Shown here in pieces: positions 10,827 through 22,059 of a stretch of DNA of 46,295 bases. Each line of letters starts with the position of its first letter. The stretch's first letter is position 1. The stretch covers positions 1 through 46,295 of the forward strand of contig CAXHZN010000011.1 of NCBI GenBank assembly GCA_964022365.1. Reading direction: 5' to 3'. The translations under genes were made by a program, and so were the position numbers. Under the pieces are notes generated by a model. That model saw only the letters and a list, made by a program, of their open reading frames with translations. It was not told where the DNA came from and made no database searches. The stretch is from CAJXJP01 sp964022365. GTDB taxonomy: Bacteria > Patescibacteriota > Gracilibacteria > BD1-5 > UBA6164.

Positions 10827-11738
10827 ATGGCTCCAACTTGGTTATCTGAATATAGAGAATATATTGAAAAAATGATTTTTGTGTATCTTGATAAATATTT
10901 ACCAAAACATGTAACAAATCATTGACTCGAAACATTTAAAGAATCGATTTATTATGCCAATCAATGATGAAAAAAAATTAGAGCTATGTTGGCTTTAGAA
11001 TTTTATCTTGCATTGAGTAAAAAAGATATTAATACAATTACTGAAAATGACGATATTATAAAATTAGTTGTTGCATTAGAATTAATTCATTCATATTCTT
11101 TGGTTCATGATGATATGCCATGTATGGATAATGATGAATATAGAAGATGAATGAAAACTGTTTGGAAAAAATATTGAGAATATAACGCAATTCTTTGATG
11201 AGATCTAATGAATACTCTTGCGTATGAAATTATTTCTGACATGGAAAATAGTGAACATGCAATAGAAATCATAAAATTATTTACTTCAAATACGGGATTT
11301 AACGGTATGATTTGAGGGCAAATATCTGATATGTATTTTGAAGAAGATATAAACAGAATTTCGTATAGTGATTTAGTAAATCTCCATAATTCTAAAACTG
11401 GAAAATTAATAAAAGCTTCTGTATTATCTGGAATTATTTTAGCTGGAAAATCATATAAAACGGATGAATTTCTTCGTTTTTGAGAAAAAATTGGTTTAGC
11501 ATTTCAGATAAAAGATGATATTTTAGATGTAGAATGAACTTTTGCGGAAACTGGGAAAAGTGTGTGAATACGAGATGGTTGAAAATTTGAACAAAAATGA
11601 TTTGTATATTTCATGTGAATAGAAAAAACAAAAATGGAACTGGAATCTTTGATTATAGATTGTAAAAATGTTGCCACGACACTTAAATCAGAAAAACTAA
11701 AATTTTTAGTTTGATATATTGCTGAGAGAAAAAAATAA
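10827..11738 (+). CDS. ispA: Polyprenyl (farnesyl/geranylgeranyl) diphosphate synthase, IspA-like
   Basis: 303 residues. First Asp-rich motif LVHDDMPCMDNDEYRRG (D95, D96, D101) has the two-residue insertion typical of bacterial IspA-type short-chain synthases. The second is FQIKDDILDVEG. QGGKKIRAML and a GGQISDM block are also present. It should condense IPP with DMAPP/GPP to FPP or GGPP and feed the adjacent uppS. Product length cannot be assigned with certainty. Last gene of the secF-led run; terminator immediately after. Confidence 0.9.
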
Positions 11739-11742
11739 AAAA

Positions 11743-11772
11743 AATAAGAAATTAATTTCTTATTTTTTTTAT
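11743..11772. terminator. Bidirectional terminator, prenyl synthase / NAD kinase
   Basis: Hairpin AATAAGAAATT / AATTTCTTATT between convergent genes, with A and T tracts on each side. Confidence 0.75.
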
Positions 11773-11775
11773 TTT

Positions 11776-12543
11776 TTAAAATTCAAAAATTTTATTTTCC
11801 CATTTTTTTTCCTGACTTTGTGCAACTGCAATATTTATTTCTATATTTGACTTTATAATAGTTATTTCATCATTTTTTTCATCAATATGTTTTGATTGTC
11901 CGTCACAATGTATTTCTAACCCGTGAAATCTTCCGATATTTTTTATATGAATTTTCTCATTTTCCGGTATCACAATACTAGGGAAGTGTCTTGGTTTCCA
12001 AGGAGCCTTTGGAGTTATAACGAGACTTTTAGAGTGATGAGATAAAATGGGTCATCCGAGAGAAGAATTATAAGCAGTTGATCAAATAGGTGTTGAAACT
12101 ACAAATCAATCTCACTGTAATTCAAATGATTCTTTTTGTCATAATTGTATTTCAAATGCTCACATTTTTCCATTTTTAGCTGAAATGGAAACTTCATTTA
12201 TAAATGTATCAAAATGAGAATTATTTATTTGGAGATCAAAAATACTATATTTTTTATTTATAAATTTATTTTTTTCTAAGATTATTTTTTTATCTTGTAA
12301 TAAAAATCATTTATTTCAAAAATTTATTCAAATAAATTTTTTCTGATTTTTATTATAAGTTTTTAGTGCATACAACATCGTACCATCTCATCAAATTACA
12401 ATATTGTATTGTTCGTCTAAGTCTGATAAAAAATCATGAAATTCTTCTGACTGTAAAAGCATTTCAATATTATGTTGTTTACTTTCATATTTATATTCGC
12501 TATAAATAATGGTTTGATTTGATATTGTTTTTTCTGCGTACAT
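11776..12543 (-). CDS. nadK: NAD kinase
   Basis: 255 residues. The ATP/polyphosphate motif IVIGGDGTML has Asp53 in GGDGT. INFGNKGFLL, INEVSISA and the nucleotide-binding GDGFVVSTPIGSTAYNSS then GGPI follow in family order. It phosphorylates NAD to NADP. The N-terminus is compact compared with enterobacterial NadK, but all core motifs are present. Two of the Gly codons in GGDGT are TGA, so only the last 65 codons show in a standard scan. It lies just downstream of clpP and is separated from it by a strong hairpin. Confidence 0.92.
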
Positions 12544-12560
12544 TGTAAAATTTTATTTTT

Positions 12561-12596
12561 AAAAAAGACTCTGAGATTTTATTCTCAGAGTCTTAA
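12561..12596 (-). terminator. Terminator of clpP
   Basis: Strong 12-bp stem AAGACTCTGAGA / TCTCAGAGTCTT followed on the minus strand by a T run. It lies about 20 nt upstream of the nadK start. Confidence 0.85.
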
Positions 12597-12609
12597 GAAA
12601 TTCTAAAAA

Positions 12610-13230
12610 TTATTTATTTTTTATAATTTTATCAATAAGCCCATATTCTAAAGCTTGTTCAGCTGACATAAAATTATCTCTATCACAATCTCTTTCGATT
12701 GTTTTAATATCTTGTCCTGTATGTTTTGCTAAGATTTTATACAGTGTATCACCAGTTTTTATAATATGTTCTGCTGCTAATCTGATATCTGTAGCTTGTC
12801 CTTCAGCTCCACCAAGAGGTTGGTGAATCATTATTTCACTATGTGGAAGAGAAAATCTTTTTCCTTTTTCTCAACCTGCTAAAATAATTGAACCCATAGA
12901 TGCAGATAATCCCATCGAAACAGTGTGTACTGGACATGAAATATATTGCATAGTGTCATAAATCGCTAAACCAGCAGTTACGTGTCATCCTGGAGAATTT
13001 ACGTACATAGTAATTGGTGCTTTTGGATCTTGTTTTTCTAAGAATAATAATTGTGCGATAACAGTATTTGCTACAGCACTATCAATTCCTTCTCCTAAAA
13101 AGATAACTCTATCTTCTAATAATCTAGAATAAATATCATACGCTCTTTCTCAACTCGGTCATTTATCAATTACTGTTGGGATTAAAGCCGAAGTAATTGG
13201 ACTTGTATTTCTTTTTTTTGCTCAAAACAT
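12610..13230 (-). CDS. clpP: ATP-dependent Clp protease proteolytic subunit
   Basis: 206 residues. The catalytic triad is visible: Ser111 in GLSASMGSIILAGG, His136 in SEIMIHQPLGG, and an Asp in DRDNFMSAEQALEYGLID. VNSPGGHVTAGLAIYDTM forms the oxyanion region. It assembles into tetradecameric chambers with ClpX or ClpC ATPases. Start taken at ATG 13230 (MFGAKKRNTSPITS), giving the usual short propeptide-like N-terminus; codon 3 is TGA. Confidence 0.95.
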
Positions 13231-13419
13231 TTTTTGTAATTTAAAAATTATTTTCTTTATTATAATTCAATTTTAAATATTTCAATATTCATATTTTTTT
13301 TATGTTAAAAACACATAATTTATACTAAAAATTAATTATCATTTTGTCAATATATAAAGATTTTTAAATATGTATATTTTCATTATTATACAAGCAATAT
13401 TTTACAAAAAATACAAAAC

Positions 13420-14784
13420 ATGAAAAAAAATATTAACAAAGCATTTACGCTGGTAGAACTTATCGTGGTCATTACAATTTTAGCAGTTCTAGCAACGGTT
13501 GCATTTATCTCGTTTCAAGGATATACAAGTTCCAGCAGAGATTCGGTTCGTTTGGCAGATTTAAAAAATATTTCAAAATCATTTGAAATAAATAGAACGA
13601 AAAATGTAGATTTTCCACTTCCAGATAAAAAAGTTGATATTTCATCAAGTGGAACAATTTTTCAATATCAATGAGAATTATCACAAAATATTTTAAAATC
13701 AGATCTAAATATTTTTGATGGAGGACTCGATCCAGTAACAAAAAAACCTTATGGTTACGCAGTAAATTTTGCAAGAAATAAATTTCAAATAATCTGATTT
13801 TTAGAAAACAATGAAAATACTGCAAATATTTCAAACTCTACAACATTTGCAGATAATTCTGATAAATATATTAAATCTAGTGGAGATTCTTTAGGGATTT
13901 TACTCGATGAAACGACAAATGAAATTATTACTGCTAGCGGAAGTTTTGGTGAAATTGATATTGAATCTAATACTCAAAATTATTCTCTTATTATTGATAA
14001 TAAAATTAATATTTGAGATAATGATTATCTAAAAAATAATTTATCTTTTAGAATTAATGAAACTCAAAGCTGTAGATCTATTTTATTAAATGGGAATTCA
14101 AAATGAGATTGAATATATATAATTAATCCAACTGGAGTAAATTGAGAAGAATTTAAAGTATACTGTGATATGAAAACTGATTGATGAGGTTGGACTGTTG
14201 TATTATCAGATAATTTAAAAACTTCTAGTGGTGTGTTAAGAATAGAAGATCAATTAAAAAATGTAAGTGAATGAATACCAAGTTGAGATTTAAACAGTCA
14301 AAATTATAGAATTGTATGAGGTTGGCCAAAATATAGTGAATTTAAAATGCAAACAAAATATTCAAATGGTTTTCCATCAAATCAGCGGATAAATAATACA
14401 TGAAATTTTGGTTATGTTTGATGTGATTTATTATCATTTGTAATTTCTCACGAAAACAATTCAATTGACTACCAAGATGGTAAATGTAGTGATGAAATGT
14501 TTAATTACTGGCAAGACTCAGATAATAGAGAACATTATCTAGGTTATAAAGTATTTTGACAATATAATAATACATATTACTACTACTGACAAAGAACATT
14601 TTTATGAAAAATAATTAATACAGAATTATTCAGAACTGCTCATAATAATTCAGATTTATGATGGATTGACCTAAGTAATATTGATTGTAGTTCTTCGTGG
14701 GTTGATGAAGCTTGTAGAACTTCTCAAGATATTATGATTCAACATGAAAATACTATAAAAAGAGCTATATTTTCTATACGTTAA
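13420..14784 (+). CDS. Prepilin-like protein with fibrinogen-like C-terminal domain
   Basis: 454 residues, complete. MKKNINKA then FTLVELIVVITILAVLATVA is a class III signal plus hydrophobic pilin helix (Ala at -1, Glu at +5). Stalk region to about residue 185. Fibrinogen-like domain from about 210: SCRSILLNGNSKGDGIYIIN, KVYCDMKTDGGGWTVV, several Cys for disulfides, ending FSIR. It is processed by prepilin peptidase, translocated and surface displayed by pilus machinery (family knowledge). First of three tandem paralogues separated by 12 and 7 nt. The first 76 nt are identical to those of the next gene, including silent positions. Confidence 0.88.
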
Positions 14785-14796
14785 AAAAAATAAAAC

Positions 14797-16104
14797 ATGA
14801 AAAAAAATATTAACAAAGCATTTACGCTGGTAGAACTTATCGTGGTCATTACAATTTTAGCAGTTCTAGCAACAGTTGCGTTTATCTCGTTTCAAGGATA
14901 TACAAGTTCGAGTCGTGATACAAAAAGAGTAACAGAAATAAAATCTATATATTCTGCATTAAATTATTATAAACTTTCAAAATCTGATACATATCCTGTT
15001 CCTGGAAATAAAATTGATATTACAATGAGTTGAGCATCAAATATCTTATTTTATCAGTGAATAATGGATAAAAAAACTCAAGAATCTATCAGTGTATTTT
15101 GAGATGCAAAAGACCCAGTTTCAAATAATTATTATACTTATACAACTAATACAAACGGAACTAAATTTTCAATTTTATCTAAATTAGAATGAGAATTATG
15201 AAGTTTGTTTCAAAATAATACATATGCAAATGATGTGAATATAAAATGATTTTGAAATGGTATAGGAGCTGTTTTAGATGCACAATGAGATTTTGTGACA
15301 ACTGACCTTGATATTTCTACTACAAACGATTGAGAATATTCATTCGCCTTTGAAAAATCTGTAATAAAAAATTTAGATAAATCGGATTTAATTAGTTTAT
15401 CAATATCAAATAATAAAAATTTTTCACATTTAGATGAAAATCTTTGAGTATATTATGATATGGAAACTTCACAAAACGGTCAATTAAAAGATTTCTGAAA
15501 ATATGGATTACATCTCACTGCAACTGGTTGAATAAAAATTTGATGAGTTGATAGTATTTCAGGTCAAGCTACGTATTTTGATGGCGAAAATGATTATTTC
15601 TATACACTAGACTCATCTTCTTTTGAACCAGAAAAATTTACAATTAATACTCTTATTAAACCAAAATTATCTTGAGAACATGATTATATATTTCAAAAAT
15701 GATGTCCATCAAGTGCTTGTAATTATTCTGGTTTTGCAATGACTACTCGTTATACATCTAAAATTAGAACATTTTTTATGTTTAAAGAAGGCATCGATCA
15801 AAACCTAGCAGATATCCAGCATATTATTACAGATTTTGATATTAGTGATAATTATCAAATGTTTACTTCAACTTTTGATGGAGAAACTATTAAAACGTAT
15901 GTTAATGGAGAATTTATTGAAGAATCAACTGCTTCAGGTTCAACGATTTATTATGAAGAAGATTATATGCTTATAGGTAAAACTTGTCCTTTAGAATTAT
16001 GTACTACAGGAGAATATGAGTGAATTATCGATGAATTAAAGGTATATGAAACTGCTTTAGATGAAAAACAAATAAAAGCGATTTATAATTGATATGTTAA
16101 ATAA
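14797..16104 (+). CDS. Prepilin-like protein with LamG/concanavalin-like C-terminal domain
   Basis: 435 residues. Shares only the first 40 or so residues (signal plus pilin helix and GYTSSSRD) with its neighbours; the stalk differs (TKRVTEIKSIYSALNYYKLS, resembling ordinary pseudopilins). The C-terminal part from about 225 reads LGVYYDMETSQNGQLKDF, GQATYFDGENDYFYT, FTINTLIKPK, TFDGETIKTYVNGEFIEE, IGKTCPLELCTTGEYEG and IDELKVYETALDEKQIKAIY. That is the standard LamG/laminin-G-like jelly-roll pattern ending in the typical IDEVRIYNRALS-like motif. Such domains bind glycans or proteins. It is a different tip on the same pilin anchor. Confidence 0.87.
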
Positions 16105-16111
16105 AAAAATT

Positions 16112-17248
16112 ATGAAAAAAAATAATAACACAGCATTTACACTGGTAGAACTTATTGTTGTAATAACGATTCTAGCTGTTTTAGCTACGGTTGCATTTAT
16201 CTCTTTTCAGCGATACGCAAGCTCAAGTAGAGACTCAGTTCGTCTAGCAGATTTAAAAAATATTTCAAAATCATTTGAAATTAACAGGACAAAAAACATA
16301 GATTTTCCACTTCCAGATAAAAAAGTAGATATTTCATCCAGTGGAACAATTTTTCAATATCAAGGTGAATTATCACAAAATATTTTAAAGTCAGATTTAA
16401 ATATTTTTAATGGAGGATTAGACCCAGTGACTTTGAAACCATATGGTTATGCTATAAATTTAGCGAGAAATAAATTTCAAATTATTTGATTTTTGGAAAA
16501 CAGTGAAACTACTGCAAATTTTTCAAACTCTAAAACTTTTGCTGACAACTCTGATAAGTATGTAAAAACTACATGAGATAAGTTGTGAATTTTATTAAAT
16601 GATTTAAATAATGAGTTAATAACTAAAAGTGGAAGTTTAAATGAGATTGATATAAAAAATATAACAAGTAATTATTCTATAGTAACAAATAATAAAGTAA
16701 TAACTTGAAATAAAGAAATAATTTCTGGAGAAATTGATTTTAGATTTAATAAAATAAAAGATTGTAGAGCTATTTTATATAATTGAAATTCTACTTGAAA
16801 TGGTTTTTATACCATTAATCCAACATGAGTGGAATCAGAAGAGTATGAAGTATATTGTAATATGAAAGATAACTGAGGAGGTTGGACAAAAATTTCAGCA
16901 GAAATATCTAACGATAACTATCGTTTAGTTCTTTTAGATTTAATTCAATCAGATAATTTTACAAATTCTTCTAGAAATGATGATTGTTATGAATGTGGAA
17001 GTTATCCTCAATATATAAAAACGAGTTCTACTGGTCATAACGATAAACCATTATTAGGAAAATATATTTGTAAAGATAAATTAAATCTAGGTAGAAGGTA
17101 TTCAAACATAGAAATTTCTTATTTTGATGATATAGAAATATTTACATGAAAAGACGGAATGTTTGTATATGATTATTTAGGTCAATATTTTATTCGCAGC
17201 GAAAATGAATTTGATTATTGATTTAAAAAAGAAATATATTGTAGATAA
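16112..17248 (+). CDS. Prepilin-like protein with fibrinogen-like C-terminal domain
   Basis: 378 residues. An upstream in-frame ATG at 16094 overlaps the previous stop. The start at 16112 (MKKNNNTA, then FTLVEL) is preferred because it matches all paralogues. Stalk region as in the 13420 gene (VRLADLKNISKSFEINRTKN), with QRYASSSRD where others have QGYTSSSRD. Fibrinogen-like domain: DCRAILYNGNSTGNGFYTIN, YEVYCNMKDNGGGWTKI, then a Cys-rich stretch NDDCYECGSY. Last gene of the tandem array, followed by a terminator. Confidence 0.87.
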
Positions 17249-17253
17249 AATAA

Positions 17254-17283
17254 AAAAGTAGAAATTAATTTCTACTTTTTTAT
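17254..17283 (+). terminator. Terminator of pseudopilin array
   Basis: Hairpin AAAAGTAGAAATT / AATTTCTACTTTT followed by T tract. Confidence 0.8.
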
Positions 17284-17298
17284 TTTGCTAATTTTCTC

Positions 17299-17326
17299 TT
17301 TACAAAAGCATAAATCTTAATAAAAT
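17299..17326 (+). promoter_or_regulatory. Putative sigma70 promoter for gltX
   Basis: TTTACA (17299) - 16 nt - TAAAAT (17321). The expected transcription start falls after the ATG at 17328, which argues that translation begins at 17373. Confidence 0.5.
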
Positions 17327-17372
17327 AATGTCACTTTTTATAAAAAATATATTCATAATTCAAAAAAATCAA

Positions 17373-18845
17373 ATGAGCGTAGTAACAAGATTTGCACCAA
17401 GTCCTACGGGATATTTACATATTGGGAGTTTAAGAACGGTTTTATATAATTATCTTTATGCAAAACAAAAAGGTGGTAAATTTTTACTCAGAGTAGAGGA
17501 TACAGATAGAACAAGATTAGTTGATGGAAGTGTAGAAAATATGATTTCTGTTCTATCTAAAGTTGGACTTACACCAGACGAGGGACCAAATAAACATGGA
17601 GACCTTGGACCATATTATCAATCTGAAAGACTAGATATTTATAAAAAATATGTAGATCAACTTATTAAAAATGATAAAGCATATTATTGTTTTTGTAGTT
17701 CTCAAAGATTAGATGAACTCAGAGCTGAACAAAAAGAATTAGGTTTAGCAACAAAATATGATAAACATTGTAGATATCTATCTGATGAAGAAATCAAAGA
17801 AAAACTAGATTCTGGTTGCTCTTATACCGTAAGATTAAAAGTACCAGAAGGGAAAAAAATAGTACTTCAAGATACTGTAAAAAGTAGAATCGAAGTTGAT
17901 TCTAAAGATATTGATGAACAAGTTTTATTAAAATCTGATGGTTTTCCTACATACCATTTAGCAAATATTGTTGATGACCATTTAATGGGAGTAACACATG
18001 TTATTAGATGAGATGAATGGACTCCATCAGCTCCAAAACATGTTTTATTATACGAATCACTTGGTTGGACTCCACCAGTTTTTTCACATATTCCATTACT
18101 TTTAGCTACTGGATGAAAAAAATTATCAAAAAGAACTTGAGATGTTTCTGCTGAAATTTTCTTAGAAAAATGATATATGGTTGATGCATTAATTAATTAT
18201 ATTGCACTTTTAGGTTGGAATCCAAAAACAACAGAAGAATTTTTCACTATGGATGAATTAATTGAAAGATTTAATTTGGATCATGTAAATAAATCAGGAG
18301 CAATTTTTGATGTAGAAAGATTAAATTTTTTCAACTCACATTATTTAAAATCTTTAGATACTCAAGTTGTATACGATAAACTTCTAAAATATTTAGAAGA
18401 ATATAATTGAGACTTTTTTGCTACTTTACAAAAATTTCCGAAAGAATATAATATTAAAGTTCTAGAAGAATTAAAATCTAGAATAAATAAATTTGATGAA
18501 TATCAAGAAGTGACTTCTTTTTTCTATAATGATGCAAAAATTGCAGAAGATGATTTATTTATAAATCCAAAAATGAAAATTGAATCGATGGATGATGTAA
18601 AAAAATCTCTTGAATTAACAAAAAATATTTTAGAATCAAATGCTACTTTAGATAATATTTGAGATATAAAAAATATTTTTGTAGAAAAAATAAAAGAAGC
18701 AGAAATGAAAAATGGTCAAGTTTTATGGCCAGCAAGAGTTGCTTTATCTTGAGAAAAATTTTCTCCAGGTACATTAGAATTAGTATTAATTCTAGGAAAA
18801 GAAGAATCATTAAAAAGAATTAATAAAGTGTTAGAAACTATCTAA
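17373..18845 (+). CDS. gltX: Glutamyl-tRNA synthetase
   Basis: 490 residues from ATG 17373 (MSVVTRFAPSPTGYLHIGSL). A longer in-frame start at 17328 would add 15 residues absent from the family, and the promoter position disfavours it. Class I signature HIGS at 16-19 and KLSKR (250-254) as the KMSKS-type loop. LRVEDTDRTR, GDEWTPSAPKHVLLYESLGW and DHLMGVTHVIRGDEW are typical GluRS blocks, followed by a helical anticodon-binding domain. It charges tRNA-Glu and may also misacylate tRNA-Gln if GatCAB is present, which cannot be judged here. Five TGA-Gly codons, including the one in IRGDEW. Confidence 0.95.
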
Positions 18846-18888
18846 GTATAAAATATTTTATTCGTCAATTTAAATAATTATTTATTAT

Positions 18889-18917
18889 TTGATAGAATAA
18901 AATCTCTGTGTTATACT
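18889..18917 (+). promoter_or_regulatory. Consensus-like sigma70 promoter
   Basis: TTGATA (18889) - 17 nt - TATACT (18912), about 28 nt upstream of the zinc-ribbon gene. Confidence 0.65.
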
Positions 18918-18944
18918 AATTATAGATTATAACTTATAAAAACT

Positions 18945-19370
18945 ATGAATTTTAAAGCATTAAAATGAATGATTGACTCACTCGTTAAAACATATAAATG
19001 TCCAGAGTGTGCTGCTGAAGTAGATGATAATAATGTTGACGTTATTGGTGCTGCAGGTACTACTATTAATATTGATGTTGAATGTCCAAATTGTGGAAAA
19101 CATTCAATGATTAAATCTGAAGTTGTATCTCTCGATCTATCAAAATCAAATATTTCACCTGAACAACTTGTTGAATTACAAAAAAGATTAACAAAAGCTA
19201 ATCCAAATATTCGTGCCGAAATAGTTCAATCATGAGAACAAAAAGAAATAATTAAAAATTTGAATTCTATTAAAGATGAAGAAATTGTAGATTTAAATAA
19301 TCAACTTAAATCAGAAGAATTAAATGTTTCAGATTTATTTGACGATAATGAAAATAAACTTGATAATTAA
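18945..19370 (+). CDS. Zinc-ribbon protein of unknown function
   Basis: 141 residues. The start MNFKALKGMIDSLVKTY is chosen at 18945, upstream of a TGA codon. A zinc ribbon is formed by CPECAAE (about 19-22) and CPNCGKH (about 48-51). The C-terminal half is helical and acidic, with no membrane segment. It is preceded by a good promoter and followed by its own terminator, so it is expressed alone. Not recognised as a named family; the ribbon may bind nucleic acid or protein. Confidence 0.7.
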
Positions 19371-19373
19371 GAG

Positions 19374-19405
19374 AAAAAAACTATATTTTATATATAGTTT
19401 TTTTA
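19374..19405 (+). terminator. Terminator after zinc-ribbon gene
   Basis: Hairpin AAACTATAT / ATATAGTTT with flanking A and T tracts. Confidence 0.75.
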
Positions 19406-19419
19406 TTAATTTTTTTTAT

Positions 19420-19878
19420 ATGATACTACAAAAATTATTTTGGTGATTTATATTATCAACTACATTATTTTGAGTTAGTGTTTTTAAAGCACCTGAACTT
19501 GCCGATAGTATTGGAAACACATTTGGTTTTCCAAATCTCACGAATTATATAAGAGATTTTAAATCTTGATTTGATGATGCAGTGACTTATGTTCCTTCTC
19601 AAGAAGAAATTCAAGAAAAGTTAGCAGAAACAAAATCATGAGCGCTAAAAATAAAAGATGGAATTATTAATTGAGTAGAATCAACAAAAGATAAAGTTGA
19701 TGATGTTCGTCAGACACTATCTGGAGCAGAACAAACAATTCAAGATGCAAAAGATGCATATGATAAAACAGTTGATTTTATAGATGAAACTGGCAAAAAA
19801 ATAGATCAAGTAAAGCAAACCATTGAAGACACTTCTAAGGTTATAGAAGAAGTACAAAATATTTGAAATAATAATTAA
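19420..19878 (+). CDS. Membrane-anchored coiled-coil protein, unknown
   Basis: 152 residues. N-terminal hydrophobic segment ILQKLFWGFILSTTLFGVSV (signal anchor or uncleaved signal), then a long helical region rich in Glu, Lys, Asp and Gln (about 62-148) with heptad-like spacing and repeated V-D-D-V, I-Q-D-A and I-D-Q-V patterns. Likely a periplasmic or extracellular coiled coil anchored in the membrane. Twelve nucleotides upstream of dcd on the same strand. No family recognised. Confidence 0.65.
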
Positions 19879-19890
19879 TAATAAAAATAT

Positions 19891-20466
19891 ATGATTTTAT
19901 CTGATACGTCAATAAAACTAAGAATTGAAAATTGAGATATTTGAATGGAAACTTTTGGTGAATATGATGTTATGAAACAAATATGACCAGCAAGTTTAGA
20001 TTTTAGACTTGGAAATACATTTAAAATTTATAGAAAATCAAAACAAACGGTTATTGATTCTAAAATTTGAGTTGAACCATCTCATGTAGAAGTTATTTCT
20101 GTTGAATATGGAGATAAATTTGTACTTCATCCAGGTGATTTTGTTCTTTGAGTTACGCTAGAAAAAATCAAAATTCCTTATGATTTAGTTGCAAGATGTG
20201 AATGAAGAAGTTCAATTGGGAGACTTTGAGTAATTATCCATTCAACTGCAGGGTTTATTGATCCAGGATTTGAGGGAACAATTACTTTAGAAATGACAAA
20301 TATAAATGAAGTTCCTGTTGTTTTATATCCAGGTATGAGAATTGGACAATTTGCATTTGAAACTATTCATGGAACGGTAGAAAATACATATGATAAAAGA
20401 GTTGGAAGTAAATATATGCACCAAGTTATCCCGGAAGAATCTAGAATTTCAAATGATCTTCACTAA
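19891..20466 (+). CDS. dcd: dCTP deaminase (possibly bifunctional dUTP-forming/hydrolysing)
   Basis: 191 residues. Contains GPASLDFRLG, CEGRSSIGRLGVIIHSTAGF then IDPGFEGTITLEMTN, and YPGMRIGQFAFE. These are the dUTPase/Dcd trimer motifs, with the R-S-S-x-x-R-x-G and the catalytic Glu in the E-M block. It makes dUTP from dCTP for thymidylate synthesis. The sequence H-S-T-A-G-F-I-D-P-G-F resembles the bifunctional DCD-DUT type (Ala/Gly in this loop), but the assignment is not certain. Confidence 0.92.
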
Positions 20467-20493
20467 AAAATCCTTTTTGAAAGGATTTTTTTG
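20466..20493 (+). terminator. Terminator of dcd
   Basis: Hairpin AAAATCCTTT / AAAGGATTTT plus T tract, immediately after the stop codon. Confidence 0.75.
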
Positions 20494-20561
20494 TTTACAA
20501 ATTTTATTTTTCAATAAACTGTGTACATAAAAAATAATTCAAAATATTAAAAAAATAAAAA

Positions 20562-22019
20562 ATGAGAAAATATTATATCAAAACCTTTGGTTGTGAAATG
20601 AATCAAGCTGATAGTGAAAAAGTAAATATGATACTTTTACAATCATGAATGATGAAAACAAATGATTGGAGAGATGCAGATTTAGTCGTATATAATACGT
20701 GTTCAGTAAGACAAAAATGAGAAGATAGAGTTTTTGGGATGAGTGAAGAAATCAAAAAAGAAAATATTAAAAGAAAGCAAAATGGTATAGATAGATATAT
20801 TCTCACGGCAATTACTGGTTGTATGGTGAGAAAATCATGAATAAATGCAAAATATTTATCAGAAGAAAATAAAAGAAAAAAAGCAAAAGTAATAGAATAT
20901 ATCGATTCAAAAGAAGGTATATTTAATAATGATGATAAATTATTTCCACGTTTACCAACTCTTGATTTCACGTTTAGAATAGAAGAAGTGAAATATATTA
21001 CTTTTATTTTGACGCATATTTTATGAGAAAAAATATGATCAGATGATAAATTTGATGATTATTTAAAGGCGAGACAATTACGTGAAAACTCTAAATCAGC
21101 TTCAGTTATTATTCAAACTGGTTGTGATAACTATTGTACTTTTTGTATTGTTCCATATACAAGATGAAAAGAAATTTCTCGTGAACATGATGATATTATA
21201 CAAGAAGTAAAAGAGTTAGCAGCCAATGGAACAAAAGAAATTTCACTTGTTGGTCAAAATGTTAATTCATATGGAAAACAAAAAAATATAAAACTTTGGA
21301 ATGAAGAAAAATCAGCTTGGAATGAAGGAGTATGAACTTCACCATTTAGAAAAGTTTTAGATGATATTAATGCGGTTGAATGAATTGATAGAATTCGTTT
21401 CACTTCATCAAATCCACATGATATGACTCAAGATATTCTTGATGCGCATTTTGATTTAGATGCAACTTGTAACTACCTTCACTTTGCTCTTCAATCTTGA
21501 GATGATAAAATGCTCAAAAAAATGAATAGAAGACATAATTATGAAGACTTTAAAAATATGGTTGAATATTTAAGAAATAAAGATCCTTTATTTTCTATTT
21601 CTACTGATATTATTGTTGGATATTCATGAGAAACAGAAGAAATGTTTCAAAATACTGTAAAAGCATTTAAAGAATGTAAATTTGATTTTGCATTTATCGC
21701 ACGTTATTCAGTTCGTCCAGGTACGATTGCATCAAAAGTATTGCCCGATGATGTTCCTGATGAAGTAAAAGCACAAAGATGGCATATTCTTAATGATTTA
21801 TTACTCGAAAACTTACTCGAAAGAAATAAATTAATGCTTGATAAAACATTTGAAATAATGGTAGCTTGAAATAAAGATGGTTCATATTTTGGAAGAACGA
21901 GAAATTTTAAAGAAGTGTTTTTCAAAGATGATTCACATTCAGTTCAAGTAGGTGATTTAGTACAAGTAAAAATTACTGATCTCGATAGATATGTTTTACA
22001 ATGAGAATTAGTAAAATAA
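20562..22019 (+). CDS. miaB: tRNA-2-methylthio-N6-isopentenyladenosine synthase
   Basis: 485 residues. UPF0004 domain with Cys11 (KTFGCEMNQADSE), Cys47 (NTCSVR) and Cys87 (ITGCMV) for the auxiliary Fe-S cluster. The radical SAM motif GCDNYCTFCIVPYTRG carries Cys188, Cys192 and Cys195. SLVGQNVNSYG, HFALQSGDDKMLKKMNR and a C-terminal TRAM domain complete the order. It methylthiolates i6A37 of tRNA. There is an insert of about 50 residues (85-170) before the radical SAM motif. It has its own terminator. Confidence 0.95.
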
Positions 22020-22022
22020 AAT

Positions 22023-22056
22023 AAAAAACCAATAATTTTTAAATTATTGGTTTTTT
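22023..22056. terminator. Bidirectional terminator, miaB / 22060 gene
   Basis: Hairpin AAAAACCAATAATTT / AAATTATTGGTTTTT between convergent genes. Confidence 0.8.
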
Positions 22057-22059
22057 ATT

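Noticed and set aside
16094..16111. Upstream start for the third tandem pseudopilin
   Set aside because: It overlaps the previous stop, and all paralogues begin at the MKKN position equal to 16112.
17328..17372. Upstream gltX start at 17328
   Set aside because: The -10 box ends two bases before this ATG, so it would not be in the transcript; the family N-terminus matches 17373.
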